The position numbers and the translations under genes are program-made. A DNA stretch of 64,000 nucleotides from assembly GCA_029552545.1 (NCBI GenBank), contig JAKPDO010000017.1:1-64000 (forward strand), read 5' to 3'. Position 1 is the stretch's first letter. Each line of letters starts with the position of its first letter. Positions 53,481-62,389 of this stretch are shown one piece after another. The notes beneath the pieces are model-generated. The model did no database searches. It was given only the letters and a program-made list of their open reading frames with translations, and was not told the DNA's origin. This stretch comes from Planctomycetota bacterium (GTDB lineage Bacteria > Planctomycetota > Phycisphaerae > Sedimentisphaerales > Anaerohalosphaeraceae).

Positions 53481-55592
53481 ATGGGCAAAAACAAAACAGA
53501 AATACTGGAACAGCCGGAATCCTTTCTGAACCGGGAACTCAGCTGGCTTGAATTCAATCGGCGAGTGCTTCAGCAGGCCCGAAATCCGAAACTGCCCCTG
53601 CTGGAGCGTGTGAAGTTTCTGGCGATTTTTGCGTCGAATCTGGACGAGTTTTTTATGATTCGCGTGGCCGGTCTTCGTCAGCAGGCGGCGGCAGGCATTC
53701 GCAAAAAGGACCCCAGCGGAAAAACCCCCGCCGAACAACTGGAGGAAATCAGCCGGCGCTGTCATCAGATGATGGAGGAACACGCCCGAACAATGCGTCA
53801 GGTCTTTGCCGAACTTCGCGAAAACGGGCTGATTCTTTTCCGGCGGGAGGAACTGACAAGCAAACAGAAAACCGCCCTCCGGGCCTATTTTGAATCTGAA
53901 ATTTTTCCGGTTTTAACGCCGATTTCCCTGACGGGTCTGAATCCTCCGCCGCTGCTGGAAGGACTTCAGCTTTTTGCCGCAATTGTTCTGGAACCGCAGG
54001 AGGACACGGAAGAGGTCTCCATCTTGGCCGTTCCCGTGCCGGACAGTTTTAAGCGATTTCCGGCGATTCCGTCTTCGGGACAAACGGTTTTGATTCCTTT
54101 GGAGGATTTGATACTGGAATACGCCGCAATGCTGTGTCCTAACCGGACAATCCGCTCCACCGCCTGTTTCCGGATTACACGGGATGCAGACGTTCCGATT
54201 CAGGAAGATGAAGCGGGCGACCTGCTGGAAACGATGGAGGAGGCGGTGCGGGAGCGGCTTCGTCGGGCGGCGGTGCGGCTGCAGATTTCCTCCAATCCGG
54301 CGCCGGAACTGCTCGAATGGCTGCGAAAACACCTGAATCTGAAGTCGGAGGATATCTACGAAACCGATGCCCTGCTGGGGGCTCGCAGTTTGTGGGAGAT
54401 TGCCGAACGGCCGGGATATGAACGGCTGAAACTTGCCGACTGGCCCCCCCAGCCGCCGGCGGACCTGCCGGAGAGGGAGGACCTTTGGGAGACTCTTCGC
54501 GACCGCGATGTGCTGCTGGTTCATCCGTACGAGAGTTTTGACCCGGTGGTGCGTCTTTTGAAAGAGGCCGCGGAAGACCCGCAGGTGCTGGCCATCAAGC
54601 AGACGCTTTACCGGACCAGCGGGGATTCACCGATTATCCGGGCCCTGGAGGAGGCCGCCCAGAACGGCAAAGAGGTCACTGTGCTGGTAGAACTGAAGGC
54701 ACGGTTCGACGAGGAACGAAACATCCAATGGGCCCGCCGGCTGGAGGATGCCGGCTGTACGGTGATTTACGGTGTGATGGGGCTGAAAACCCATGCCAAA
54801 GCCCTGCTGATTGTTCGACGGGAGGAAGGACGCATTCGGCGGTATGTGCATCTTTCGACGGGCAATTACAATGACAAAACGGCACGAATTTACTCCGATA
54901 TCGGCCTGATGAGCGCCGATTCCGAACTGACCCGAGATACGGCCTCCTTTTTCAACCTGCTGACAGGACTGTCTGAATCCGTCGGCTGGTCCAAACTGGT
55001 CATTGCCCCGACAGCAATGCGCCGACGTCTCCTTGAACTGATTGAGCGGGAAATTCAGGTGTCCAGTCCGGACCGTCCGGGGCTGATTATGGCCAAACTG
55101 AATGCCCTGGAGGACAAACAAATGTGCCAGGCGCTGTACCGGGCCTCGCAGGCGGGGGTAAAAGTGCGGCTGAATATTCGCGGAATCTGCTGTCTTCGGC
55201 CCGGTGTGAAAGGGCTGTCCGAAAACATTGAAGTCGTCTCGATCGTGGACCGGTTTCTTGAACACGCCCGGATTCTGTACTTCGGCAACGGCGGCCATCC
55301 GGAGGTCTATCTGGCCAGTGCGGACTGGATGGGCCGCAATCTGGACAGACGGCTGGAACTGCTGTTTCCGATTGCAGACGCCGGTCACAAAAAACGCCTC
55401 ATTCAAATGCTCGAATTGTATCTGCAGGATAATTGTCAATCGTGGCAGCTGCTGCCCGACGGGACCTACAAGCTCAAAGAATCCAAAGGCAAACCCGTTC
55501 GGGCTCAGCAAGTCCTCTATGAACAGGCCGTGGAGGCGGCTCGGCGAGGCCGAAGGAGCCAAAGCCGCTTTCGGCCCATCAAACAGGACTAA
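53481..55592 (+). CDS. ppk1: Polyphosphate kinase 1
   Basis: A 703-residue Ppk1, which polymerises phosphate from ATP. N-terminal FLNRELSWLEFNRRVL, FLAIFASNLDEFFMIRVAGL, the catalytic phospho-histidine His438 in GLKTHAKALL, the second essential His595 in EHARILYFGNGG, and LSTGNYNDKTARIYSDIG are all present; the histidine positions agree with those of E. coli Ppk (435, 592). It starts 10 bases after the Ppx stop, last gene of the polyphosphate operon. Confidence 0.96.
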   Translation: MGKNKTEILEQPESFLNRELSWLEFNRRVLQQARNPKLPLLERVKFLAIFASNLDEFFMIRVAGLRQQAAAGIRKKDPSGKTPAEQLEEISRRCHQMMEEHARTMRQVFAELRENGLILFRREELTSKQKTALRAYFESEIFPVLTPISLTGLNPPPLLEGLQLFAAIVLEPQEDTEEVSILAVPVPDSFKRFPAIPSSGQTVLIPLEDLILEYAAMLCPNRTIRSTACFRITRDADVPIQEDEAGDLLETMEEAVRERLRRAAVRLQISSNPAPELLEWLRKHLNLKSEDIYETDALLGARSLWEIAERPGYERLKLADWPPQPPADLPEREDLWETLRDRDVLLVHPYESFDPVVRLLKEAAEDPQVLAIKQTLYRTSGDSPIIRALEEAAQNGKEVTVLVELKARFDEERNIQWARRLEDAGCTVIYGVMGLKTHAKALLIVRREEGRIRRYVHLSTGNYNDKTARIYSDIGLMSADSELTRDTASFFNLLTGLSESVGWSKLVIAPTAMRRRLLELIEREIQVSSPDRPGLIMAKLNALEDKQMCQALYRASQAGVKVRLNIRGICCLRPGVKGLSENIEVVSIVDRFLEHARILYFGNGGHPEVYLASADWMGRNLDRRLELLFPIADAGHKKRLIQMLELYLQDNCQSWQLLPDGTYKLKESKGKPVRAQQVLYEQAVEAARRGRRSQSRFRPIKQD

Positions 55593-55666
55593 TCCTCGCA
55601 GTGTCCTGCCTTCTTTTTTCCGCTGTACCGGCGAAGGAAACCGCCCCTCGGATTTCCGTGATGGAA

Positions 55667-56959
55667 TCAGGCAGGCTCTGTTCCGGGTATCGGAATCACA
55701 TCATCGGCCGGCGCCTTGACGGTCCCCTTCTCAAAATCCTCCGCCGTGGGAGAAAGAGTGAGATTGTACCACGGACTTTTGGACTGGGGGTCGGTCAGGT
55801 CCTGCCAGCGAACCAGCTGGCCGGTATAGGCGCTGATTCGTCCCATCAGAGCCGTTAAATTGGTCTCGGCCGCCCACTGTGCATCCTGCAGGGGCTTGCC
55901 GTCTCGAATGCTCTTGAGCAGGTCGATATGCTCCTGAACATAGGGATTTTCGTGCAGCTGCAGCTCCGGGACAGACACGCGTTTGCCGTCGGAAGGATTG
56001 ACCGGTCCGCTTCCGGCCGCGGTGCCCTGCGTGCCGGTAAAGAACTCGGCCACGCGGTTATAGCAGCTGTCCACCTGACGGCACATGCTGTGGATATGAA
56101 TCCCGCCGCCGTAGTCAAAATCAACACTGAAGAAGTCGAATTGGTTGCCTGTCTTTCGGCGGGCCCGTCCGCCGAACCCCACGCACTGCTTCGGGGTTTT
56201 GCCCAGGAACCAGTTGGCCACATCGATATTGTGGAAGTGCTGTTCGACAATATGGTCGCCGGACATTTCGGTGAAACTGACCCAGTTGCGAACCATGTAA
56301 TCGGCATCGCTTTCGCCGGGAAGCCGCTTGTTGAACCACAGGTGTCCCATGCACCACCAGACCTGGCCGGACAGGATGGTGCCGATAGCCCCCTGGTCAA
56401 TCGCAGCTTTGGTCTGGAGGTAAGAGGCCTGATGTCTCCGCTGGGCCCCGACACAGACAGCCAGCCCTTTGGAAACGGCGGTCTGTCCGACCTCGAGGAT
56501 TTTTCGTGCTCCCGGCGCATCGACGGCCACGGGTTTTTCCATAAAGACGTGCTTGCCGGCGGCTATCGCCGCTTCAAAATGGCGGGGACGAAAGATGGGC
56601 GGTGTCACCAGCAGCACCACATCCGCTTCCGAAGCGAGGGCTTTTTGATAAGCCAGAGGGCCGTCGAAACATCGGTCCTGGGGCACCTGATGTTCCTGAG
56701 CGGTTTTCAGGACGCGGTCTTTGAAAAAATCCGCCAGCGCGGTGATTTCCGCTGTCATTCCGAGGGAAGAGACGGCCTGAAGACAGTCTTTCAAGGCCCC
56801 GTTTCCGCGTCCGCCGCAGCCGATCAGGGCCAGCCGAATCTTTTCCTGTCCGGCGGCGAACAAAGCGGAGGCCGCAGGCCAGAACGCCGCGGAGGAGGCA
56901 ACAGCCGATGTTTTCAGAAAATCCCGACGCGTCAGATTTGTATCACTTCGCTGGTTCAT
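55667..56959 (-). CDS. Gfo/Idh/MocA-family oxidoreductase with Tat leader
   Basis: A 430-residue dehydrogenase exported by the twin-arginine route (LTRRDFLKTSAVASSAAFW). The Rossmann motif ALIGCGGRGNGALKD and the family hallmark HVFMEKPVAVD are present, plus the C-terminal domain typical of secreted Planctomycetota members (GDHIVEQHFHNIDVANWFLG). It would oxidise a sugar, likely at C3, with a bound NAD(P). It heads a minus-strand set with DUF1080 and TIM-barrel genes downstream in position but upstream in transcription (58574 to 55667), consistent with a keto-sugar pathway. Confidence 0.88.
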   Translation of the reverse strand: MNQRSDTNLTRRDFLKTSAVASSAAFWPAASALFAAGQEKIRLALIGCGGRGNGALKDCLQAVSSLGMTAEITALADFFKDRVLKTAQEHQVPQDRCFDGPLAYQKALASEADVVLLVTPPIFRPRHFEAAIAAGKHVFMEKPVAVDAPGARKILEVGQTAVSKGLAVCVGAQRRHQASYLQTKAAIDQGAIGTILSGQVWWCMGHLWFNKRLPGESDADYMVRNWVSFTEMSGDHIVEQHFHNIDVANWFLGKTPKQCVGFGGRARRKTGNQFDFFSVDFDYGGGIHIHSMCRQVDSCYNRVAEFFTGTQGTAAGSGPVNPSDGKRVSVPELQLHENPYVQEHIDLLKSIRDGKPLQDAQWAAETNLTALMGRISAYTGQLVRWQDLTDPQSKSPWYNLTLSPTAEDFEKGTVKAPADDVIPIPGTEPA

Positions 56960-57000
56960 CTGTTCGCTCCTAAAAAATTTGTCTTTGGAAGTTTCCGCCC

Positions 57001-57642
57001 CTACCGAAGCTTCTCGAGAACAATATTGCGAAACTCAATCGGAGACCCCTCCGACTGGAGGGCAATAAAGCCGGATGCAGCGGAAAGCCCTTCGGCCCGA
57101 TTCTGCCGCACGCCGTTGACAATCAGTTCGAGGGTATTGTCCCGACAGATAATTTCATAGCGGTTCCATTGCGGGGGCTTCTTTTCGCTGGAGGGTTTCT
57201 GACGAGCCAGCCGCAGATAGCGGGAGTCTTCAGGACGGAAGGCCTTCCCGTCCACCGTCAGCGACAACTCCTCCCCAATGATAATCAGGTCGCCTGCATC
57301 CCCGCTTCGCAGCTGGGCTTCATAACAGGTCGGCCAAAGCCGGTCTTCTCCGGTCCCGTGCAGGAGCACGCCGCTGTTGGTCGGTTCCTGCGGCCAGCGC
57401 CATTCGAGCGTCAGTTTGTAGTTGGAGAAAGGCCGAGTCGTGCGAAGATACCCGTTGGGACGGCCCTCGCACCGCAGGATACCATCCCGGATGCTCCAGA
57501 CTTCGGACACAACCACACCCGGGTCATCCGTATAGAACTTCCACCCGTCCAGATTGTAGCCGTTAAACAGCCGGATGCGTTCCGCACAGCCGGAGGTCAG
57601 CACGCCGACACACAAACTAATCAGAGCGATTCCATACTTCAT
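57001..57642 (-). CDS. DUF1080 protein (3-keto-disaccharide hydrolase-like), probable lipoprotein
   Basis: A 213-residue protein of the DUF1080 family, described as 3-keto-disaccharide hydrolase/lyase. Leader MKYGIALISLCVGVLTSGCAE suggests a lipoprotein. The concanavalin-like sheet is recognisable in LFNGYNLDGWKFY, WSIRDGILRCEG, YKLTLEWRW, NSGVLLHG, YEAQLRSGDAG and ANRYEIICRDNTLELIVNG-like WNRYEIICRDNT. It acts on the outer side of the membrane. It is flanked by a Gfo/Idh/MocA dehydrogenase and a TIM-barrel isomerase. Confidence 0.88.
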   Translation of the reverse strand: MKYGIALISLCVGVLTSGCAERIRLFNGYNLDGWKFYTDDPGVVVSEVWSIRDGILRCEGRPNGYLRTTRPFSNYKLTLEWRWPQEPTNSGVLLHGTGEDRLWPTCYEAQLRSGDAGDLIIIGEELSLTVDGKAFRPEDSRYLRLARQKPSSEKKPPQWNRYEIICRDNTLELIVNGVRQNRAEGLSAASGFIALQSEGSPIEFRNIVLEKLR

Positions 57643-57659
57643 CGAAAGACTCCTTGGTT

Positions 57660-58574
57660 TCAGGGTTCAAATGCGTCGCAAAGCCGATAGGCGGCGATTC
57701 GGGCCAGCTCCCCTTCTTTGCCGGGTTTGCTGGTGCCGTGCTCCATACAAAGCACCCCCTCGTACTTTTTCTGATAAAGATGTCTGAAAATGTTTCGGTA
57801 GTTGATTTCGCCGGTGGTCGGCTCCATCCGCCCGGGGACATCGCCGATATGAAAGGCGGCGATGCGGCTGTAGGCCGCATCAATGTTGTGGATCAGATTG
57901 CCTTCCGTAATCTGCTGATGGAAAAGGTCGTTGACAATCATACAGGCGGGGCTTCCGACGGCCTGACAAATCTGAAAGGCCTGCGAGATTTTCGTCAAAA
58001 ACAGGCCCGGATGGCTCTTGGGATTGAGCGGCTCAATCACTATCGTAAGGCCGGCCGGTTCGCAAACTTCGGCACAATACTTGAGATTTTCGACCACATT
58101 GGCCGTCTGGTAATCCCACTCCAGACTCTGGTCATACTGACCGGGAACCACCAGAGCCCACTTGGCACCGGTGCGTTTGGCGGTCTCGACGGCCTGCTTC
58201 ATTTTGGAAACCAGCTGATTACGAACCGATTTGGACGGCATCACAAAGGTGCGCTGGCCGAACTGTGCCTCCGCGACAAAGGGGCCTATCATCATTTCGT
58301 ACTGAACGGCGGCCTGAGCAATCTTTTCCTGCAGGTCGGTGCTTTTGCCCATCAGCCCGTTGTCAAAAAACGCCCGAAACCCCTGCTCATGCATAAACTT
58401 GATCTGGTCAATCGGGTCCTCGCCGGCGTGATGTTTGAATTGACCCAATTCAGGTGCGTAACGGAGCTTGAAAGGGCCTGTCGGTTTTTCAGAAGTTTGC
58501 TCCGCCGCCTTCAGCGAGGAAGAAAGTGCGGCGGTTGTCAGCAATGACGTCCCCAAAAACGTGCGTCGATTCAT
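57660..58574 (-). CDS. TIM-barrel sugar isomerase/epimerase-like protein (AP endonuclease 2 family), secreted
   Basis: A 304-residue xylose-isomerase-like TIM barrel (hydroxypyruvate isomerase branch) with Tat leader NRRTFLGTSLLTTAALSSSL. Family motifs: GFRAFFDNGLMGK, AVVPGQYDQ-like ALVVPGQYDQSLEW, LTIVIEPLNPKSHPGLFL, CMIVNDLFHQQITEGN, IAAFHIGDVPGRMEPTTGEINY (split), and MEHGTSKPGKEGE with metal-binding acids. It may open or epimerise keto-sugars made by the dehydrogenase. ATG 58574 follows AAGGA; the longer frame begins in the divergent gap. First gene transcribed of the three-gene set. Confidence 0.88.
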   Translation of the reverse strand: MNRRTFLGTSLLTTAALSSSLKAAEQTSEKPTGPFKLRYAPELGQFKHHAGEDPIDQIKFMHEQGFRAFFDNGLMGKSTDLQEKIAQAAVQYEMMIGPFVAEAQFGQRTFVMPSKSVRNQLVSKMKQAVETAKRTGAKWALVVPGQYDQSLEWDYQTANVVENLKYCAEVCEPAGLTIVIEPLNPKSHPGLFLTKISQAFQICQAVGSPACMIVNDLFHQQITEGNLIHNIDAAYSRIAAFHIGDVPGRMEPTTGEINYRNIFRHLYQKKYEGVLCMEHGTSKPGKEGELARIAAYRLCDAFEP

Positions 58575-58745
58575 AAGCAATCCTTTTCCTGACATTTTTC
58601 TCCACCCAATATGATTCCCGAAGCCGCCTGTTTTATCGCAGCCTCGCCCGCTCAGACATTCGCTTTCAATCTTCGTCCGATTGGGGTTCAGACGGCTCAT
58701 CGTTCGCTCCATCAAACGGAGCCGACTTTCTCTTTCCGCAAAAAA

Positions 58746-59276
58746 TCATGATTTCCTGCGCGGTGCCGTAACCCACAAAATCAGGGCACCGATGAGAACA
58801 ATCGGCAGGACCCAGGCCGTCGAGGAGGTATTCGTAATCTCCGGCAGCGTAATTTTCCCGTAATTGAAATGCTGTTCCAGAGAGACCACAACCGTCGGGT
58901 AGATTAGAATATAAACCATCGCCCCGACAAACATCCCGAGTACAGTAATCAGGGCATCCATCCGTCCGGCCGCCGCACAGGCCAACCCCGTTCCCGGGCA
59001 GTAGCCGGTAATCCCGAATCCCACCCCCAGCAGGGCACCGCCGATAAACACCGTAAGAACAGCGGCCGGTTTGATATCCAAGTTGGCATGACCGGTTTTC
59101 TGGAGAATCCAGGTACCGAGCATGCCGACCAGCACAAAAAGTGCAATCGTCCGAAAGGCATGGAAATCTTTTAGACGAAGAGTCCCGATGATTTTATCCG
59201 GTTCGGCAAGACCGCCCAGGTACAGCGCAGCGCCGAACAAAAAACCAATCAAAAGTCCCCAGAAAACCGTTGCCAT
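58746..59276 (-). CDS. YeeE/YedE-family (sulfur-compound transport) membrane protein, half 2
   Basis: A 176-residue membrane protein with about four hydrophobic segments and the family loop GFGITGYCPGTGLACAAAGR, containing the conserved Cys of YeeE/YedE transporters. Such proteins take up thiosulfate or related sulfur compounds. It is one half of a split pair with the gene at 59290. ATG 59276 follows GGGAGGACC. Confidence 0.85.
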   Translation of the reverse strand: MATVFWGLLIGFLFGAALYLGGLAEPDKIIGTLRLKDFHAFRTIALFVLVGMLGTWILQKTGHANLDIKPAAVLTVFIGGALLGVGFGITGYCPGTGLACAAAGRMDALITVLGMFVGAMVYILIYPTVVVSLEQHFNYGKITLPEITNTSSTAWVLPIVLIGALILWVTAPRRKS

Positions 59277-59289
59277 AATAGGTCCTCCC

Positions 59290-59826
59290 TTATTTTTCAA
59301 TATTCGGTGTTTTGGGGTACACAAGCCAAGCCGTCAGCATTCCGAAGCTGAACAGCCCGATTGTCATCGGTACAGCATTCAGAGACAGCTGCGCCCATCC
59401 GCTGGCGAAGCCCCCGCTGGTGCAGCCGTGGGCCAGCCGAGCCCCGAGCAGGATAAAAATCCCTCCGATAAACCCGGCGAAAAATCGCCCAAAGAGCGAA
59501 CCGTTTCGATTGGTCTTCCACCAGACAGTCGAGGTCTGCAGTTTCCAGCGTTTGACCAGGACGGCGGCCGTAAACGCCCCGAGAACAATCCCCACATCCA
59601 GCCAGAAGCCGTATCCAATCTTCCGGTTTTTCTCCTGACTGAGGAGAGGATGATTCTGGGCATATTCGGGGGCTGCTTTATGCATCACGATGCTGTCGAG
59701 AATCACAAACTGAGTGGAGACTCCCAGCGGGCCTTTTACATAGACAGCCAGGACCTGAATCAGGCCCAGAATCAGCCCAGCCGCCCACCAGGGAAGAGGC
59801 GCCTTAGGAACTTTGATTTCTTCCAT
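59290..59826 (-). CDS. YeeE/YedE-family (sulfur-compound transport) membrane protein, half 1
   Basis: A 178-residue membrane protein with the second family loop LLGARLAHGCTSGGFASGWAQL, where the Cys is in GCTSGG. Together with the gene 13 bases downstream it reconstitutes the two symmetrical halves of a full-length YeeE (TsuA-like) transporter. A periplasmic or cytoplasmic insert (about 45-75, KAAPEYAQNHPLLSQEKNRK) is hydrophilic. Confidence 0.87.
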   Translation of the reverse strand: MEEIKVPKAPLPWWAAGLILGLIQVLAVYVKGPLGVSTQFVILDSIVMHKAAPEYAQNHPLLSQEKNRKIGYGFWLDVGIVLGAFTAAVLVKRWKLQTSTVWWKTNRNGSLFGRFFAGFIGGIFILLGARLAHGCTSGGFASGWAQLSLNAVPMTIGLFSFGMLTAWLVYPKTPNIEK

Positions 59827-59935
59827 AAAAGACTCCTTTCCGAAAAAACATCAAAAACGATTGAATTACACCGGGCAATCCGAATCGTTTTCTGTTCAAA
59901 AGACTCCTCGTTCTCCTGATAAGTTTCCTGTTCTC

Positions 59936-61528
59936 TCATCGAGACTGTTTTGAAAACTTATCGGCATCTTTGAGCAGCTTGTATTCCACGCTGTCCACCA
60001 GAGCCAGCCAGCTGGCCTCGATGATATTCTCCGAAACGCCCACCGTGCCCCACAGGTCCGTTCGGTCGCGGCTTTCAATGACAACCCGGACCCGGGCCGC
60101 CGTGCCCGCTTTGGCATTGACCACACGAACCTTGTAATCAACCAGAGACATTTCCCGCAGAGACGGATAGAACCGTTCGAGGGCCTTCCGAAGGGCGTTA
60201 TCCAGTGCATTGACCGGACCGTCTCCTTCCGCAACAACGTGTTCCACTTTGCCGTCTACCTGAAGTTTGACCGTGGCCTCCGTGACCATCGCGCCATCGG
60301 GATTTCTCTCCACATCAATGTGATATTTAATCAGTTCGAAACTGGGAACATATTCGCCGAGCGTTTTCTTCACAAGCAAATCGAAGCTGGCCTCGGCCGT
60401 TTCAAACTGATAGCCGGCGTTTTCAAGGTCCTGAACGGCTTTGAGAATTTTGGCCGCCGTTTGTTTGTCGGCGGTAATTTTTTTGCGTTCGAGCTTGTCG
60501 AGTACATTGGAAGAACCGGACAGCTCCGAAATCAGATATTTGCGCTCATTGCCCACCAGAGAGGGGTGGATATGTTCGTACGTTTTTTCGTTCTTGCGGA
60601 GGGCATCAATATGCAGTCCGCCCTTGTGGGCAAAGGCACTTTCGCCTACGTAAGGCAGGTTAGACACCGGGGGCAAATTGGCCACTTCAAAGACAAAACG
60701 GGACAGCTCCGTCAGGCCTTTGAGACGAGGAAGGCCGACTGTTTCATAGCCCATTTTCAGAGTCAGATTGGGAATAATCGAACAGAGGTTGGCATTGCCG
60801 CTTCGCTCCCCGAGGCCGTTGATGGTTCCCTGAACCTGGCGGGCCCCTGCCTGCACGGCCGCCAGGGAATTGGCCACAGCACAGTCCGAGTCATTATGGG
60901 TATGAATTCCGATGACCGCCCCGCTCAGGGTCCGGCAGACCACCTGTGTGATTTCGAAGACCTCCTTCGGCAGACAGCCGCCGTTTGTCTCACACAGCAC
61001 CAAGACTTCCGCCCCGGCCTCGGCGGCGGCCTGAAGAACCTTCAAGGCATACTCCGGATTGTTTTTATACCCGTCAAAGAAATGCTCCGCATCAAAAAAG
61101 ACCCTGCGTCCCTGCTTTTTCAGATAGGCAACGGAATCCGCACAGAGCTGAAGATTGTCCTCGAGGGAACAGCGAAGGACCTCCTTGACGTGCAGGTCCC
61201 AACTTTTTCCAACGATGGTCAGAACCGGAGCACCGCAGGCCAAAAGCGCCCGAAGCCCCGCGTCTTCCTCCGGTTTCTGAGAAGCCCGCCGGGTGCTTCC
61301 AAAGGCCGCCAGAACGGAATTTTTCAGCTTTTCCTGAGCCAGTCGGGCAAAGAACTGCTCTTCCTTGGGATTGCTGAGAGGAAAACCGCCTTCGATATAA
61401 TGGATACCAAACTCATCCAGTTTTCGGGCAATCAGCAATTTATCCTCGAGGGAAAAACTGATGCCCTCGGCCTGCATTCCATCCCGCAAAGTTGTGTCGT
61501 ATATGGCTACTTTTTCCATTTTTCCCAT
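59936..61528 (-). CDS. cimA: Citramalate synthase
   Basis: A 530-residue (R)-citramalate synthase: condenses pyruvate and acetyl-CoA in threonine-independent isoleucine synthesis. IYDTTLRDGMQAEGISFS (8-25), HYIEGGFPLSNPKEE, VLCETNGGCLP, GIHTHNDSDCAVANSLAAV, GTINGLGERSGNANL and the LeuA-type dimer/regulatory domain (SFELIKYHIDVERN, RVRVVIESRDRTDLWGTVGVSENIIEAS) all fit CimA rather than isopropylmalate synthase. ATG 61528; a second Met three codons later is an alternative. Confidence 0.93.
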   Translation of the reverse strand: MGKMEKVAIYDTTLRDGMQAEGISFSLEDKLLIARKLDEFGIHYIEGGFPLSNPKEEQFFARLAQEKLKNSVLAAFGSTRRASQKPEEDAGLRALLACGAPVLTIVGKSWDLHVKEVLRCSLEDNLQLCADSVAYLKKQGRRVFFDAEHFFDGYKNNPEYALKVLQAAAEAGAEVLVLCETNGGCLPKEVFEITQVVCRTLSGAVIGIHTHNDSDCAVANSLAAVQAGARQVQGTINGLGERSGNANLCSIIPNLTLKMGYETVGLPRLKGLTELSRFVFEVANLPPVSNLPYVGESAFAHKGGLHIDALRKNEKTYEHIHPSLVGNERKYLISELSGSSNVLDKLERKKITADKQTAAKILKAVQDLENAGYQFETAEASFDLLVKKTLGEYVPSFELIKYHIDVERNPDGAMVTEATVKLQVDGKVEHVVAEGDGPVNALDNALRKALERFYPSLREMSLVDYKVRVVNAKAGTAARVRVVIESRDRTDLWGTVGVSENIIEASWLALVDSVEYKLLKDADKFSKQSR

Positions 61529-61650
61529 TTACCGAAAAAGACAGCCGCATTGTAGCCCTCCGGCATCCACAAGTAAAGCAGAAAAACAAGACACCTCTCT
61601 GCAAGAAAAGATGAGTTTCCTTGAAACCGTTCAGCCCCCCTACAAATCAT

Positions 61651-61866
61651 TCAGGATTTGACCTTGGCCTTAAACTCTCCGCACCAGTTGCTGTCATAGA
61701 CCTTCGGCCAGTGAACATCCGTCTTATAGCTGCCTGTCGCTTCGGAGCGTGTAACAAAAATAGTCCTGTTCGGGCTCGGGGCATACCGTCGGCATTCCCC
61801 AGACCCTGGGGAGGTTTGAAGATAATACTCACATTTGTCACAAGTCTGCTGGCGGACTTCCATCAT
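61651..61866 (-). CDS. Small four-cysteine protein
   Basis: A 71-residue protein with TCDKCEYYLQ, GECRRYAPSP, WPKVYDSNWCGEFK: four Cys in a C-x2-C...C...C layout, compatible with a zinc-binding ribbon. No known function. ATG 61866 follows AAGGAG by 6 bases, while the longer frame to 61905 is weaker. It is rather isolated, between the citramalate synthase gene and the 62390 gene. Confidence 0.7.
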   Translation of the reverse strand: MMEVRQQTCDKCEYYLQTSPGSGECRRYAPSPNRTIFVTRSEATGSYKTDVHWPKVYDSNWCGEFKAKVKS

Positions 61867-62389
61867 AATCGGCTCCTTTTTTCCAGAATGTCCTCTTTCA
61901 TACACGACCAGAAAGTATTGACAATCCTAAAAGAGAAAAAGTCCGGGGTCAAACCTTTTTCTTGCAGGTTTTCTGCAGGAAAACAACCCCAGCAGAAGAA
62001 AAACCTCTTTCGCCATCCTTTTGGGAAAATTCCGGACCAAAACAGGAAAGAATTGATAAAACAGAAAAGAGATTTTACGAACCTGACATTTTTTTCTTGC
62101 AATTCGAAGAAGCCCATGTGTAAAGTATATGGAATCAAGCAAAGTGAGGTTCTCTGAGCGGCCCTGCTCATTTTGAAATTGAAGTACAAAACGCTGTTTT
62201 TCTCTCCTGCTGATTTTTTTCTGCGTTTGAACAGAGCGAAGTTACTCCATCTCTTGCCTTTCCTCCGCCGTTTGTCTTTGAGTTTCTGCAACAAGTCCCC
62301 ACGGGCTTTGCGCAGACATCGCTGACAGCGGGCTTTTTATCATATACGAGTACACAAGGCGGAAACGTTATTTGGAGGGTTTTAATCTT
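61867..62389. other. Intergenic region without recognised gene
   Basis: About 520 bases. Short frames here (for instance on the minus strand around 61927-62294) are rich in Phe and Lys and look like chance frames in AT-rich DNA. A weak promoter-like TTGCAA (62097-62102) and TAAAGT (62121-62126) lie upstream of the PEP-CTERM gene. I see nothing else definite. Confidence 0.5.

Noticed and set aside
60239..61555. 438-residue plus-strand frame opposite citramalate synthase
   Set aside because: Shadow frame with no domain, opposite a full-length CimA.
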